64,000 bases of DNA from Oscillospiraceae bacterium (GCA_009776305.1 WRLY01000001.1:62001-126000), one strand, 5' to 3'. Shown: positions 9,735 to 19,602, counted from the first letter of the stretch. Notes: generated from the letters alone by a model not told the origin. Program-made: numbers and translations.

Positions 9735-10058
9735 ATGAGCAAAAAAATAACAAGAATCCCAAGCGCGATAACTATATTTATCTTGTTATCGCAAACCGTA
9801 TACGCATCCGGAGATTTTGCGTCAAGTACTATAGCGACCGGAACACGGCGGCTTATACAAGACGTTACAACATGGGCGCTGGTTATCGTGCCGTTAATAG
9901 GTGGTCTTTGCACGCTCTATTTTTTCGTAAGGCGCGGAGCGGCTGATGAACAAGACCAAAGAAAATGGAATAACCGTATAGTTGTAGCGATTGTGTCTAC
10001 TATAGGCGCTGTTTTAGCGGCGTCTATCATCAGCTTAGTTACGGGTTATTATACATAG
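9735..10058 (+). CDS. VirB2/TrbC-like small pilin candidate
   Basis: Signal-like N-terminus plus two hydrophobic segments in a 107-aa protein next to virD4. Confidence 0.6.
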   Translation: MSKKITRIPSAITIFILLSQTVYASGDFASSTIATGTRRLIQDVTTWALVIVPLIGGLCTLYFFVRRGAADEQDQRKWNNRIVVAIVSTIGAVLAASIISLVTGYYT

Positions 10059-10147
10059 AAAGGGCATTTCTTATGATACATTCAGGGATTCCACCTTAAT
10101 AATTTTGAAACTGATTAAGTATTACAATTATTACACGGAGGCGTTTT

Positions 10148-10444
10148 ATGAACATTACGGCAGTAAGGGTAAGCGTTAAAAGAAAACCGGAAAACAAAAC
10201 GCTTGCTAACGCGGCTTTAACAATTGACGGGGAACTCGTCATTACAGGGTTACAAGTCGTTAGCGGCGCGAAAGGGGTTTTTGTTTCCATGCCGCAGTAT
10301 AGGGACTCCAATGGCGAGTATCACGACAGGGTTTATGTGCTTACCAAGAAAACCAAAGAACTTATTAGCGATTTGATTCTTACGGAATACGAAAAACAAA
10401 AAAACAATGTCGCGACCCATGACGGTAGCGACAGCGATTATTAA
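10148..10444 (+). CDS. SpoVG-family protein
   Basis: MNITAVRVSVKRKPENKTLANAALTIDGELVITGLQVVSGAKGVFVSMP is a strong SpoVG signature. Confidence 0.85.
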   Translation: MNITAVRVSVKRKPENKTLANAALTIDGELVITGLQVVSGAKGVFVSMPQYRDSNGEYHDRVYVLTKKTKELISDLILTEYEKQKNNVATHDGSDSDY

Positions 10445-10467
10445 ATTAAAGAAAGCGGGGAATTCTC

Positions 10468-10725
10468 ATGATTAAAAGGGTAAAAACCAAAACTTGCAAA
10501 GCAAAAGAAAGTGTTGACCGCGCATATACAAAAATTATATGCGCGAAACAAAACGCGATGACAGTCCTCTCAGACGAAACCGGAGATATACAAATAGGGC
10601 TTGCTGTAAAGATAATTATTGGGGTAGTCATAGGTGCTCTTGTGTTAGCCGGAGTTTATGCGCTTTGGGAGAATGTAATCATGCCGAGGCTCGGTAATGA
10701 AGTAAACGAAATGTTTAACGTGTAA
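10468..10725 (+). CDS. Flp/Maff2-like small membrane protein, pilin candidate
   Basis: DETGDIQIGLAVKIIIGVVIGALVLAGVYALW hydrophobic segment after a charged leader; resembles small ICE Flp-like proteins. Confidence 0.6.
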   Translation: MIKRVKTKTCKAKESVDRAYTKIICAKQNAMTVLSDETGDIQIGLAVKIIIGVVIGALVLAGVYALWENVIMPRLGNEVNEMFNV

Positions 10726-10743
10726 TATCGGCATATTGTCTTC

Positions 10744-10768
10744 ACGGGTAACGAAAGGCGTTACCCGT
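10744..10768 (+). promoter_or_regulatory. perfect 10-bp intergenic hairpin after the pilin-like gene
   Basis: ACGGGTAACG-AAAGG-CGTTACCCGT. Confidence 0.8.
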
Positions 10769-10787
10769 ATGCATTTTTGGAGGGGAA

Positions 10788-11600
10788 ATGAATTATATTT
10801 TGGACTCTTTTGTGCAATCGCTTATAAAATCATTGGACGAAACATATACCCTTGTGCTAAATATTCAATTTGATTTGGTTTTCAGGACGGAAGATTTAAT
10901 CACCGGCATTTTTTTCTCGAATATTGCTCCAACGCTGTATATACTCGGCATAGCGTTAATGATTATGATGTTTCTTAAAAAGGGGTTTGGCGTATATGTG
11001 CTTTGGCAGGACGGAGACCCGGACGTTGAGCCATCAGCTTATCTATTAAATTTTGTAAAAGCAATAATCACAGCCTCCTGTTTCCCTTATCTTTTCAGGT
11101 TATTTGTGGATATTTGCGAAGAAGTGCTAAGTTTGGTTATGGGCGATATAAGCGAATACGCTTTAAGTGATGCTTTATTGCCGAACGCTTCAGGACCCTT
11201 TAGTTTAGGCATTCTCGCTTTTGCGATAGCCTATATTATTTTGTTTTTCTCTCTGTTAATGCGTGGAATTGAACTGCTAATCCTTAAAGTCGGCGTCCCT
11301 TTAGCCTGCGTTGGCTTGCTTGACAATGACCGAGGTGTGTTTAAAGCATACTTTATGCAGTTTGTGAAATTGTTTTTAACAACAATAATACAACTGATTC
11401 TTGCAAAATTAGGCTCCTCAATTATGTTTTTTCAAGAGGGGAATTTATTCAATTTATCATTGGGAATCGCCTGTGTTATATTAGCGGTAAAGACTCCCAA
11501 ATTGATGGCGGAGTTCTTATTGCCGTCAAGCGGCGGAGGTTCACACCGGGCTATGAGTGTGATTTATGTGGCAAATTTGGCGAAGGGGCTGTTGAAGTAG
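10788..11600 (+). CDS. VirB6/TrbL-like polytopic membrane protein
   Basis: Multiple TM segments, 270 aa, syntenic position in T4SS operon. Confidence 0.65.
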   Translation: MNYILDSFVQSLIKSLDETYTLVLNIQFDLVFRTEDLITGIFFSNIAPTLYILGIALMIMMFLKKGFGVYVLWQDGDPDVEPSAYLLNFVKAIITASCFPYLFRLFVDICEEVLSLVMGDISEYALSDALLPNASGPFSLGILAFAIAYIILFFSLLMRGIELLILKVGVPLACVGLLDNDRGVFKAYFMQFVKLFLTTIIQLILAKLGSSIMFFQEGNLFNLSLGIACVILAVKTPKLMAEFLLPSSGGGSHRAMSVIYVANLAKGLLK

Positions 11601-11806
11601 TGGAAAGATTGAATGAAATAAGCAGATATCTTCAAGGTTTAATACTTCTCGGAGTTACGTTGCGGGTGATTTTCTGTTTTGTACGGCTACAGTCAGCGGA
11701 GGAAGAACGCGAGTTATATAAAAAACGAATAAAACACGCCATTATGTTTTTAATTTTTTCACAATTGGCTTTTGTAATAAAAGATATTGTTGTTTCGTAT
11801 TATTAA
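11600..11806 (+). CDS. small membrane protein of transfer operon
   Basis: 68 aa, two hydrophobic segments, overlaps the preceding gene. Confidence 0.6.
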   Translation: MERLNEISRYLQGLILLGVTLRVIFCFVRLQSAEEERELYKKRIKHAIMFLIFSQLAFVIKDIVVSYY

Positions 11807-11832
11807 GGCTTATTAAAGAAAGGACGTTATTT

Positions 11833-12147
11833 ATGGAAAAGGAAAAGTTATACATTCCATACGGTTTAAAAACTGACAAAGAAATTTTTCCGGGTTTTGG
11901 AAAAAAGCAATTAAGGCAAACCGTTGCAGGCACGTTGATTTGCGCCATTATTGGCGGTTTTATATACGGAGTTACCGGAGCGCTTGCCATACTTATACTC
12001 TTAATCATTACAGGTATTTTCGGCTCTGTAATGTTCACTATTCGCGACCAGTATAACGTTTCGGTAGTTGACCAAATCGCAAATCTTATTAAATTCAGCA
12101 AATCGCAACAGAAATTCAATTACATATACAGACAATGGGACTTATAA
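11833..12147 (+). CDS. PrgI-family (VirB3-like) T4SS protein
   Basis: YIPYGLKTDKEIFPGFGKKQLRQTVAG and two TM segments, typical of PrgI-family proteins. Confidence 0.75.
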   Translation: MEKEKLYIPYGLKTDKEIFPGFGKKQLRQTVAGTLICAIIGGFIYGVTGALAILILLIITGIFGSVMFTIRDQYNVSVVDQIANLIKFSKSQQKFNYIYRQWDL

Positions 12148-12575
12148 GCTTACAAGGCGGTTTTACGCCGACTGAAATTGCGGCAAAAGCTGTAATACTT
12201 GGATTCTTAGTTTTTATATCCGTTCGCGACATGCGCTTTCACAAAATTGATAACTTTGTACACCCAGTTATTATGGCTATTTCATTTTTTGTTTTCGATA
12301 TTCCGCTAACCGGACGGCTTATAGGGGCGGCTGTCGGATTCATTCCGTTTTTTGTTGCGGCTCTCACCACCGGAAAGATGGGCATGGGCGACGCAAAGCT
12401 CTTAATGTCTTTCGGTTTTATGATAGGTACTACGTGTGTATTCGCGGCTATAATCGGCTTATTAATAATGCTCTGCACGGCGGGTACACACCAATTCTTA
12501 AAAAGGACGAAAAAGCCTGTCGCCCTTGCGCCCTTTTTATGTGTCGGGTTTATTGTTGTTGTAATATTTATTTAA
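12135..12575 (+). CDS. A24 prepilin peptidase (TadV/CpaA-like)
   Basis: RDMRFHKIDN and MGMGDAKLLMSFG catalytic Asp motifs, multiple TM; start overlaps PrgI gene by 13 nt. Confidence 0.88.
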   Translation: MGLISLQGGFTPTEIAAKAVILGFLVFISVRDMRFHKIDNFVHPVIMAISFFVFDIPLTGRLIGAAVGFIPFFVAALTTGKMGMGDAKLLMSFGFMIGTTCVFAAIIGLLIMLCTAGTHQFLKRTKKPVALAPFLCVGFIVVVIFI

Positions 12576-12589
12576 AAGGAGTTAAGAAC

Positions 12590-13411
12590 ATGCTCAAAAA
12601 CAGAACTTTTCTGGGAATACTGGCAATTGCGGCGGCTCTTATAATTTGCTTTGGAATATCGCCTCTTTTCACAAGGGCGATGGAAGATAAAATAGAAGTC
12701 GTAATACTTAAATCGCCTGTCAAACAAGGGGAGATGCTGTCTGAAAACCATATAGCTGTCGTCAGTATGGGGGCATACAATATGCCGCAAGCGGTATTGA
12801 AAACCCCTAAAGATGTTGTCGGAAAATACGCGAAATCCAATCTTTACAGGGGGAGCATAGTAATTCCCGACATGTTAGCCGACGAAGCCGACAACTCTGA
12901 CAATAGGCTAAGAGCCTTAAAGGATAACGAATTGGCAATGGCTGTCACAATTAAGAGCTTTGCTGAAGGTTTCTCAGGTAAGCTGTTGCCGGGAGATATA
13001 ATAATGATAGTGTCTGTGAAAGAGGATAAAACGGCGGTAATTTATGATGAGCTTATGTATATCGAGATTTTAACCACAACAACCAAAGACGGCACCCATA
13101 CAGAAGGAAACGCGGCAAGGGAAACGGGAGTTGAAACGGACTTGCCTGTAACTATTACATTAATTTTACAGGATAACTTACAGGCGTTAAGGTTAGCAGA
13201 ATGTGAAAAAACCAACCTCCACGCTGTATTTGTTTGCCGCGACCGAGATAAATCCGATCACCTCCTTAAAGTTCAATCCGAAACTTTATATAAAGAAAAC
13301 GAAAGCACAGTCGTGCCTTCGGTTTTCGAGCCAAATATCATCTCTAATACACCCGCCGCAGATAATTCAGGTGTTGTTATAGTCGAGATGGAGGTGATTG
13401 ATAATGAGTAA
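12590..13411 (+). CDS. CpaB/RcpC-like SAF-domain pilus protein
   Basis: TM then EVVILKSPVKQGEMLSENHIAVVSM...KSNLYRGSIVIPDML; SD AAGGAG before ATG 12590. Confidence 0.8.
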   Translation: MLKNRTFLGILAIAAALIICFGISPLFTRAMEDKIEVVILKSPVKQGEMLSENHIAVVSMGAYNMPQAVLKTPKDVVGKYAKSNLYRGSIVIPDMLADEADNSDNRLRALKDNELAMAVTIKSFAEGFSGKLLPGDIIMIVSVKEDKTAVIYDELMYIEILTTTTKDGTHTEGNAARETGVETDLPVTITLILQDNLQALRLAECEKTNLHAVFVCRDRDKSDHLLKVQSETLYKENESTVVPSVFEPNIISNTPAADNSGVVIVEMEVIDNE

Positions 13412-14138
13412 CGCCCATAAAATAATTGCCGTCTATGGCAACAGCGGTAGTTATAAAACGGTTACGTCGGTAATGCTTGCAAAGGCAATTTCAGACCTTG
13501 ACGGTAGCGCCGATATTGTAATTGTAGGGTTAGATAACACAAAGCCTCTGTTGCCTGTTTTATTTCCGAAAACCAAGACAAATTGCTCCCTTGGCAAACT
13601 TTTGAGCGTTGAATATTTTGACCAGGACAGAATTTACGAACATATTCAAATGAACGGAAAAATCGGAGTTGTCGGATATGCAGCCGCCGAAAACTTCAAT
13701 AGTCACGCAAGCCCGGTCAACAATCGTATAGACGACTTTTTTATGCAACTCCGTCACACTGTAAACTATGTTATTGTTGACTGTACATCAGACATTTTAG
13801 CTAATAAACTAACCGCTAAAGCCGTCATAAACGCCGATGAAGTAGTGCTATTAATATCCTGTGATATTAACGGTTTGGTATGGCACGGTTCGCAAGAATC
13901 TATCCTCATAAGTGAACAATACGGGTTCTCGTGTTTTAAAATTTATCTTACATTAAAAAACACATTCGTTCCTGATGTAGATGGAATGAAAAACGCACTT
14001 AGAAACATTGCGGGCGTAATTCCTTATGCTAAGGATATTGCGAAACTTTGGAACGGCGGAAACGCCTTTCAAAGCCCACGAGAAAAGAAATACGAAAAAG
14101 AAATAGCTGCTTTGGCAAAAAAGATATTGGAGGAGTGA
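13404..14138 (+). CDS. TadZ/CpaE-like ParA-superfamily ATPase (P-loop GNSGSYKT)
   Basis: IIAVYGNSGSYKTVTSVMLAKAIS; between cpaB-like and tadA-like genes. Confidence 0.7.
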   Translation: MSNAHKIIAVYGNSGSYKTVTSVMLAKAISDLDGSADIVIVGLDNTKPLLPVLFPKTKTNCSLGKLLSVEYFDQDRIYEHIQMNGKIGVVGYAAAENFNSHASPVNNRIDDFFMQLRHTVNYVIVDCTSDILANKLTAKAVINADEVVLLISCDINGLVWHGSQESILISEQYGFSCFKIYLTLKNTFVPDVDGMKNALRNIAGVIPYAKDIAKLWNGGNAFQSPREKKYEKEIAALAKKILEE

Positions 14139-14139
14139 T

Positions 14140-15525
14140 ATGTTTTTTAATAAGAAACAGGAAAAATATAATAATAAAACCCACCCCCCCGGCGATTCGC
14201 CGACGCCTGAAGAACAACATAAAAAAAGAGTTTTAATTTCTATGAAAGCGTTGCTAAAGGAAACGCAGGAATATATGTCGAAAAACTATGCATCTACGTT
14301 ATATGACGGCGAGCAAAAAGACATGATAAAGCAGTACATTAAACACTTTATTACGGAGAAAAACTATTTTGTTGACGGAATGTTACTTTCCGACATCGTT
14401 GAAAAACTTTATGTTGAAATGGCTGAATATTCATTCCTGACGCCTTACCTCCACCGAACCGACATTGAGGAGATAAATCTGAACGCATGGAACGATATTG
14501 CAGTCCACCCCTGCAACGGAAAGCCGTATAAATTAAAAGAACACTTTTCGTCGCCGCAACACGCTATTGATATTATACGCAGGCTTTTACATAACAATAA
14601 GCTTGTATTCGATGAGAGCCGACCAATTGTTACAGGCTACCTCGGTAGCAATGTACGAATCACGGCAACTCACCCTATTATCGTTGGTTTTAATACAGGC
14701 ATCAGCGCGTCAATCAGGCTTGTCAACCCGCAGAAAATAACAAGAGAGCAGTTTATAGAAAATGAAACCTGCACTGAAGAAATGCACTCGTTTTTGAAAG
14801 ACTGCTTTATTTACGGGATTTCGCAATGTTACGCCGGCGGCACGGGGAGCGGTAAGACTACATTCATGGCTGATATTATGAGTTATTACCCCGACCACAT
14901 GAGGTTAATTACCATTGAAAAGTCGGTCAGGGAGTTTGATTTACGAAAATTCGACGAAACCGGGAACGTATTAAACAATGTAATCCACATGGTAACACGG
15001 GATTGCGACGACATTAACAGAAACGTAACTATTCTTGACCTTGTAACCGTCTGTCTCACCATGCATCCGGACGCGATGTGCGTTGCAGAAATGAAAAACG
15101 AGGAGGCGTGGGAAGCGCAGGAAGCTGCCCGAACTGGGCATACAGTTTTGACGACTACACATGCCAGTTCAACCGAAGGTATATATACTCGCCTTGCTAC
15201 GCTTTGTCTGCAAAAATACTCGCATGTACCCTTCAGCATTATAATTCGTCTTGTTTGCGAAGCCTTCCCTTTAGCTATTTTCACAAAACAGCTTGAGGAC
15301 GGAAAAAGGCACTTAATGGAAATTGCCGAATGTGTGTACTTAGAAGATGACAAGTATGATATAATGCCGCTTTGGGTTTATGAAGTTCGGGATGAAAAAA
15401 GAGAAGAAACCGGTAAAGTTACTATTGACGGCAGTTTTGTTAAGAAAAATAATGTTTCGCAACGATTGCACACGCTTTTGCTTGAGGGTGGCATGCCACG
15501 TGAATTACTTAAAAAATACGCTTGA
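14140..15525 (+). CDS. tadA: TadA/CpaF-type secretion ATPase
   Basis: GGTGSGKTTFMADIMSYYP, RLITIEKSVREFDL, AARTGHTVLTTTHASS. Confidence 0.92.
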   Translation: MFFNKKQEKYNNKTHPPGDSPTPEEQHKKRVLISMKALLKETQEYMSKNYASTLYDGEQKDMIKQYIKHFITEKNYFVDGMLLSDIVEKLYVEMAEYSFLTPYLHRTDIEEINLNAWNDIAVHPCNGKPYKLKEHFSSPQHAIDIIRRLLHNNKLVFDESRPIVTGYLGSNVRITATHPIIVGFNTGISASIRLVNPQKITREQFIENETCTEEMHSFLKDCFIYGISQCYAGGTGSGKTTFMADIMSYYPDHMRLITIEKSVREFDLRKFDETGNVLNNVIHMVTRDCDDINRNVTILDLVTVCLTMHPDAMCVAEMKNEEAWEAQEAARTGHTVLTTTHASSTEGIYTRLATLCLQKYSHVPFSIIIRLVCEAFPLAIFTKQLEDGKRHLMEIAECVYLEDDKYDIMPLWVYEVRDEKREETGKVTIDGSFVKKNNVSQRLHTLLLEGGMPRELLKKYA

Positions 15526-15538
15526 GAAAGGATATAAA

Positions 15539-16465
15539 ATGACAATAATTAATTTTTTAAGCCTGTTCTTTATGATTGTCGGCGCTTTTATTCTACTCCG
15601 ACTTACGCCACAGCGGATAGGGAAAGACCTTATGAACGCTATACACAAAAAGGAAAGTCTTAGAGTTAAATCTGCCCGAGCGCAGGGCAAGGTAAAACGC
15701 TCCAAAATAAAAATGTCGCTTCTTGAAATACAAGCGGCGCTTGAAACCACAGGCTCCGAGAACAAATTAACAGGGCTTGTAACAATCGCTTTTTTCGGAA
15801 TAATTGGGGGGCTTTTACTCTCTTTGCTTGCAGGTTATCTACTTATATTCCCGGTCATCGCTATACTGTCTGTCGCCTTGCCGGTCGGATACGCAAAGTC
15901 CCTCTCCGCGACTTATAACAAGCAAGTTGCCGCCGAACTGGAAACGGCTCTTTCGATTATCACCACTTCATATATGAGTAATGACGATATAATCTTCGCT
16001 GTTGAAAACAGTGTTGAATATATAAACCCGCCAATTCAAAATGTATTTAAAGAATTTCTGGGTAAAAACAAGCTAATTACATCTAATGTCCGCGGCACAA
16101 TATTGCAAATGAAAGACCGCATTAACAACCATGTTTTTCATGAATGGTGCGATAACTTAGTGGACTGCCAGGACAGTATCACTTTGAAACACACACTACA
16201 GCCGATAGCTACACGACTTTCCGATATACGAATAGTAAATGCGGAGCTGGATACCATGCTACAGAATCCGAGAAAAGAGTTTTTAACCCTGCTTATTATG
16301 TCTGTATCGAGCCTTCCCCTTCTTTTCTTTTTGAACCGGGACTGGTTCAACGTTCTGATTAATACAATACAGGGTAATATTACCCTTGGCGTATGTGTTT
16401 TTATTTGGGTGGTAACTACTGTCAAAATGTTCCAAGCAACGCAACCTATAGAGTTTAAGAGATAA
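15539..16465 (+). CDS. TadB-like pilus assembly membrane protein
   Basis: TM topology and T2SF-like core after tadA; SD AAAGGA, ATG at 15539. Confidence 0.75.
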   Translation: MTIINFLSLFFMIVGAFILLRLTPQRIGKDLMNAIHKKESLRVKSARAQGKVKRSKIKMSLLEIQAALETTGSENKLTGLVTIAFFGIIGGLLLSLLAGYLLIFPVIAILSVALPVGYAKSLSATYNKQVAAELETALSIITTSYMSNDDIIFAVENSVEYINPPIQNVFKEFLGKNKLITSNVRGTILQMKDRINNHVFHEWCDNLVDCQDSITLKHTLQPIATRLSDIRIVNAELDTMLQNPRKEFLTLLIMSVSSLPLLFFLNRDWFNVLINTIQGNITLGVCVFIWVVTTVKMFQATQPIEFKR

Positions 16466-16557
16466 TCGTGTTTTTCACTCGCTTTGAAATCGCTAACTTA
16501 AAAGCCAAGCACAAATTTTACTTCCGGCGGCTTGTCGGTTGAATTCAAGAGGTAGAT

Positions 16558-17442
16558 ATGGAAAATTTATTTATGTTTGCTTTTATCATCATCGGCATTC
16601 TTTTTTCTTTCGGCGTATATCAGCTTATCTTTATGTTTTCAAAAGCACCGTCTGCCAAAACCACAAAAACAATAAAAGCAGTTTTGCAAAGGCAGAGAGA
16701 ACGCATAAATAAAGGCTATGGCTATTTGGAAAGCGCAGCGCAATTTATTGCCCGGTTTATACAGATTAACGAGTTTAAACGCGCAAAGCTTGTTGCGGAT
16801 TTAAAAAGCGCCGAAATAGCTGAAACTCCAGAGGTGTTTCAAGCAAAGGCAATCATTCAGCTTTTAATATGGTCGTTTGTCGCTGTAATATTTTTGCTTA
16901 TATTCCCGTTAGTTTCCCCACCTATTTTTGCTCTCGCGGCTTTGATGTATTTGAAGTCTAAGCAACGGATTTCCGAAAACATTAAGGAAAAACGCAGAGA
17001 AGTTGAACTTGATTTACCCAGGTTTGTAAATACCATTGTTTACGAGCTATCCGCAACTCACGACCCTCTTGTAATCATGGAAAAACATATTGAAAGTTAT
17101 TCAGTAACATTTGGGAAAGAACTCTCTATAACCGTTGCCGATATGCGAACAGGCAACTATGAGGCGGCTTTAACGCGCCTTGAAGCACGAGTAGGAAGCG
17201 CCGATTTGTCCGAGGTTGTACGTGGGCTTATTGAAATGGTAAAGGGCAATGATACCCATATCTACTGGGAAACGCTGTCCTTTAAATTTTCTGAAATGCA
17301 AAAACAAGAACTTCGGAAAACAGCTCAAAAAGTACCTGCCAGAATAAAAAGGCTGTCGGGCTTTCTGTTATTTACTATTATCGCAATATATATGGTGGTT
17401 TTGGGGACAGCAATGTATGAAGGTATAAAAACTCTTTTTTAG
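16558..17442 (+). CDS. TadC-like pilus assembly membrane protein
   Basis: T2SF-like ELDLPRFVNTIVYELSATHDPLVIMEKHIES; C-terminal TM; follows tadB-like. Confidence 0.75.
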   Translation: MENLFMFAFIIIGILFSFGVYQLIFMFSKAPSAKTTKTIKAVLQRQRERINKGYGYLESAAQFIARFIQINEFKRAKLVADLKSAEIAETPEVFQAKAIIQLLIWSFVAVIFLLIFPLVSPPIFALAALMYLKSKQRISENIKEKRREVELDLPRFVNTIVYELSATHDPLVIMEKHIESYSVTFGKELSITVADMRTGNYEAALTRLEARVGSADLSEVVRGLIEMVKGNDTHIYWETLSFKFSEMQKQELRKTAQKVPARIKRLSGFLLFTIIAIYMVVLGTAMYEGIKTLF

Positions 17443-17456
17443 CAGGAGGTCGTAAA

Positions 17457-17903
17457 ATGAAAAAGTTGAATTTGTTTTTTGCGAAAATAAACGGTAGAAT
17501 TAAAATCCGCTTGTTTCATCGATTAAAATGTGAAAAAGGTGAAAGCTATGTTGAAACGGCTATTTTTTGTTGGGTGGTCATTTTGGTTATGTCTTTTTTT
17601 CTTAGTGTGACGCCGGTGTTTTTTACAAAGCTCTCACTTGATAATTACGCCCATGAACTAATACGCGAAGCCGAAATCGCAGGAAGGGTAGACGCGGAAA
17701 CCACTCGCCGCCTGAATAGGCTGAATGAATTAAAAGGTCTCAATCCTAACGTGTCATGGAACAGAAACGGAAGAGTTCAAATTGGAGAGGAAATAACCGT
17801 AACCGTTTCAAGCGTTGTAGATATGGGCTTTTTTACATTCGGTAGCTTTCCGGTTGAGATTGTTTCCGAGGCGTCGGGGGTGTCGGAAGTTTTATGGAAA
17901 TAG
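17457..17903 (+). CDS. TadE-like pseudopilin
   Basis: CEKG^ESYVETAIFCWVVILVMSFFLS: prepilin cleavage site with Glu+5. Confidence 0.75.
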   Translation: MKKLNLFFAKINGRIKIRLFHRLKCEKGESYVETAIFCWVVILVMSFFLSVTPVFFTKLSLDNYAHELIREAEIAGRVDAETTRRLNRLNELKGLNPNVSWNRNGRVQIGEEITVTVSSVVDMGFFTFGSFPVEIVSEASGVSEVLWK

Positions 17904-18418
17904 TTATTGCAATTAAAGGCAAATTAAGGTCGAACAGGGGATTTAGCCATGTTTTCATCGGCGCTATGATGATGGTGTTTTTGTTGTTTGCTTTCGCACT
18001 TTTTGAGATAATAAGAATTAATATTATCGCCGCAAGCGTCCGTGACAAATATCAGGGAGCGATTATAACCGCCTCTGTAGAAAATTATAAAAGCATGTAT
18101 CAGACTGTCCGTGAGGGTTACGCCGCGAGTTATGAATTCAGTGGCTTTTCATGGGAGGAGTGCAACACGGTCACGAGGAATAAGATTTTAAGGACGGTAC
18201 TTGACGATTTTACCGACGGCGAGAGTTCACAAATTACCGTTACAGGTATTGATTTCACGGTAGAGTCCGTAACACCCGCGCCGGGCGATAAAAACGCGCA
18301 AAGGTTTAATATTGAGGGTCAGCTTACCGTTAATATCCCGTATTCATTTGCTTGGCGTAATTTGCCACCTATAAGGTATAAGGTTAATGTTAAATCTGAA
18401 TGGCGCATGATGTTCTAA
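17894..18418 (+). CDS. second TadE/TadF-like pseudopilin
   Basis: RSNRG^FSHVFIGAMMMVFLLFAFALFEIIRI prepilin-like leader; overlaps previous gene. Confidence 0.6.
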   Translation: MEIVIAIKGKLRSNRGFSHVFIGAMMMVFLLFAFALFEIIRINIIAASVRDKYQGAIITASVENYKSMYQTVREGYAASYEFSGFSWEECNTVTRNKILRTVLDDFTDGESSQITVTGIDFTVESVTPAPGDKNAQRFNIEGQLTVNIPYSFAWRNLPPIRYKVNVKSEWRMMF

Positions 18419-18424
18419 TAAGTA

Positions 18425-18453
18425 TTGACTTCATAAATGTTTTTTGGTATAAT
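18425..18453 (+). promoter_or_regulatory. near-consensus promoter inside transfer operon
   Basis: TTGACT (18425-18430), 17 bp, TATAAT (18448-18453). Confidence 0.8.
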
Positions 18454-18475
18454 TATTGTAAAAGGAGGCGTTTCC

Positions 18476-18749
18476 GTGAGCGTTTATACGATTGATCAAA
18501 TTAAGGAATTGGTGAAACCTGTAGCTAAAATGCACGGGTTTGAAAAAATATGTCTTTTCGGCTCATACGCTCGTGACGAAGCAACCGAGAACAGGGATGA
18601 TGACTTTATTGCAAATCGGGGAGCTTACAACTCATTTATCTGAAGATTACAAGGAAAAAAGCAAAGAAAAGGTGAATTGGGCTGGTCTTAAAACATTCTG
18701 GAATAAATGTGCACATGATTATCAATGCGTAAACATAAAAGTCGCATAG
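18476..18749 (+). pseudogene. deletion relic of an MNT/HEPN toxin-antitoxin pair
   Basis: MNT nucleotidyltransferase N-terminus (EKICLFGSYARDEATENRDDD) abruptly followed out of frame by HEPN C-terminus (LLQIGELTTHLSEDYKEKSKEKVNWAGLKTFWNKCAHDY). Confidence 0.8.
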
Positions 18750-18911
18750 AATTCAATGAAAGATTAAATCCCGAAAATCTCTGCCTTTTGTGATTTTGAA
18801 ATATCATTATATTATATAGACAACCCGTTGCAAAATGAATATGAATATGAAGATGAGTTAGAACTATAAAAGCCTTATTTTTTATAAAAAAATCACGGAG
18901 GATAAAATTTT

Positions 18912-19583
18912 ATGCAATTTATAGTATTAGCCGTCGTACTCGTGTTAGCGGGTACGGCGTATTTTTATTTGAAGAAAAGCGAAAAGAAAAAGAAAGAAAC
19001 CAACCCCGAGCAGTTACGTGAAAAAACTGCTCAAGAGTTTGTAAACGCTAAGGATATATTAGGGAATTTCCTTTATACCTTAGACGGCAATATCTTTGCC
19101 TTTGTAAAAATAGAGGGCATCAGCCTTGAGCTTTACAGTGACGATGAACTAAAGCAACTCTGCAAACAACTTTCATCTTCTCTCTCTAAATTCCATTTTC
19201 CATTTAAATACATATCGGTATCGCGTCCGGTTGATGTTTCAAAAACCATGCGCGAATATTCAGATATGCACGAAACAGCAGAGGGAGGCAGACGCAATCT
19301 CTTGAAAAGCGATATGGCAGAGCTTACAAATTTGGTAATGTCAGGAGAAACTCTTGAGCGTCAGCATTATATCGCTATTTGGCGGATTAAAAGCGAAGAT
19401 GAAAGAATTTTGACCGGCAGAATTGAGGAGTTGTCTAAATGCTTTAGAGATTGTTTTATTGGCGCTGAAATTTTAGATAAAAGGGGTATTGTGACACTTT
19501 GCAATTTAGTAAACATCCCCGCTTATGTACATATTGAATCAACAGATATTGACGTGGCAATAACTGCGCTGTTAAATGAATGA
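18912..19583 (+). CDS. membrane-anchored T4SS protein upstream of VirB4 (VirB4 N-domain-like)
   Basis: N-terminal TM, overlaps virB4 ORF track, TraC/VirB4-N-like composition. Confidence 0.5.
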   Translation: MQFIVLAVVLVLAGTAYFYLKKSEKKKKETNPEQLREKTAQEFVNAKDILGNFLYTLDGNIFAFVKIEGISLELYSDDELKQLCKQLSSSLSKFHFPFKYISVSRPVDVSKTMREYSDMHETAEGGRRNLLKSDMAELTNLVMSGETLERQHYIAIWRIKSEDERILTGRIEELSKCFRDCFIGAEILDKRGIVTLCNLVNIPAYVHIESTDIDVAITALLNE

Positions 19584-19602
19584 GGAGAGAGGAGAAATAA
19601 AT

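Noticed and set aside
12434-12589. N-terminal extension of CpaB-like ORF in the ORF track
   Set aside because: It overlaps the prepilin peptidase gene; a proper SD and ATG occur at 12590 (similarly 15380-15538 before the TadB start)
18750-18880. Further decayed coding sequence (frames such as NPLQNEYEYEDELEL)
   Set aside because: Too short and frame-broken to assign; could be random AT-rich sequence
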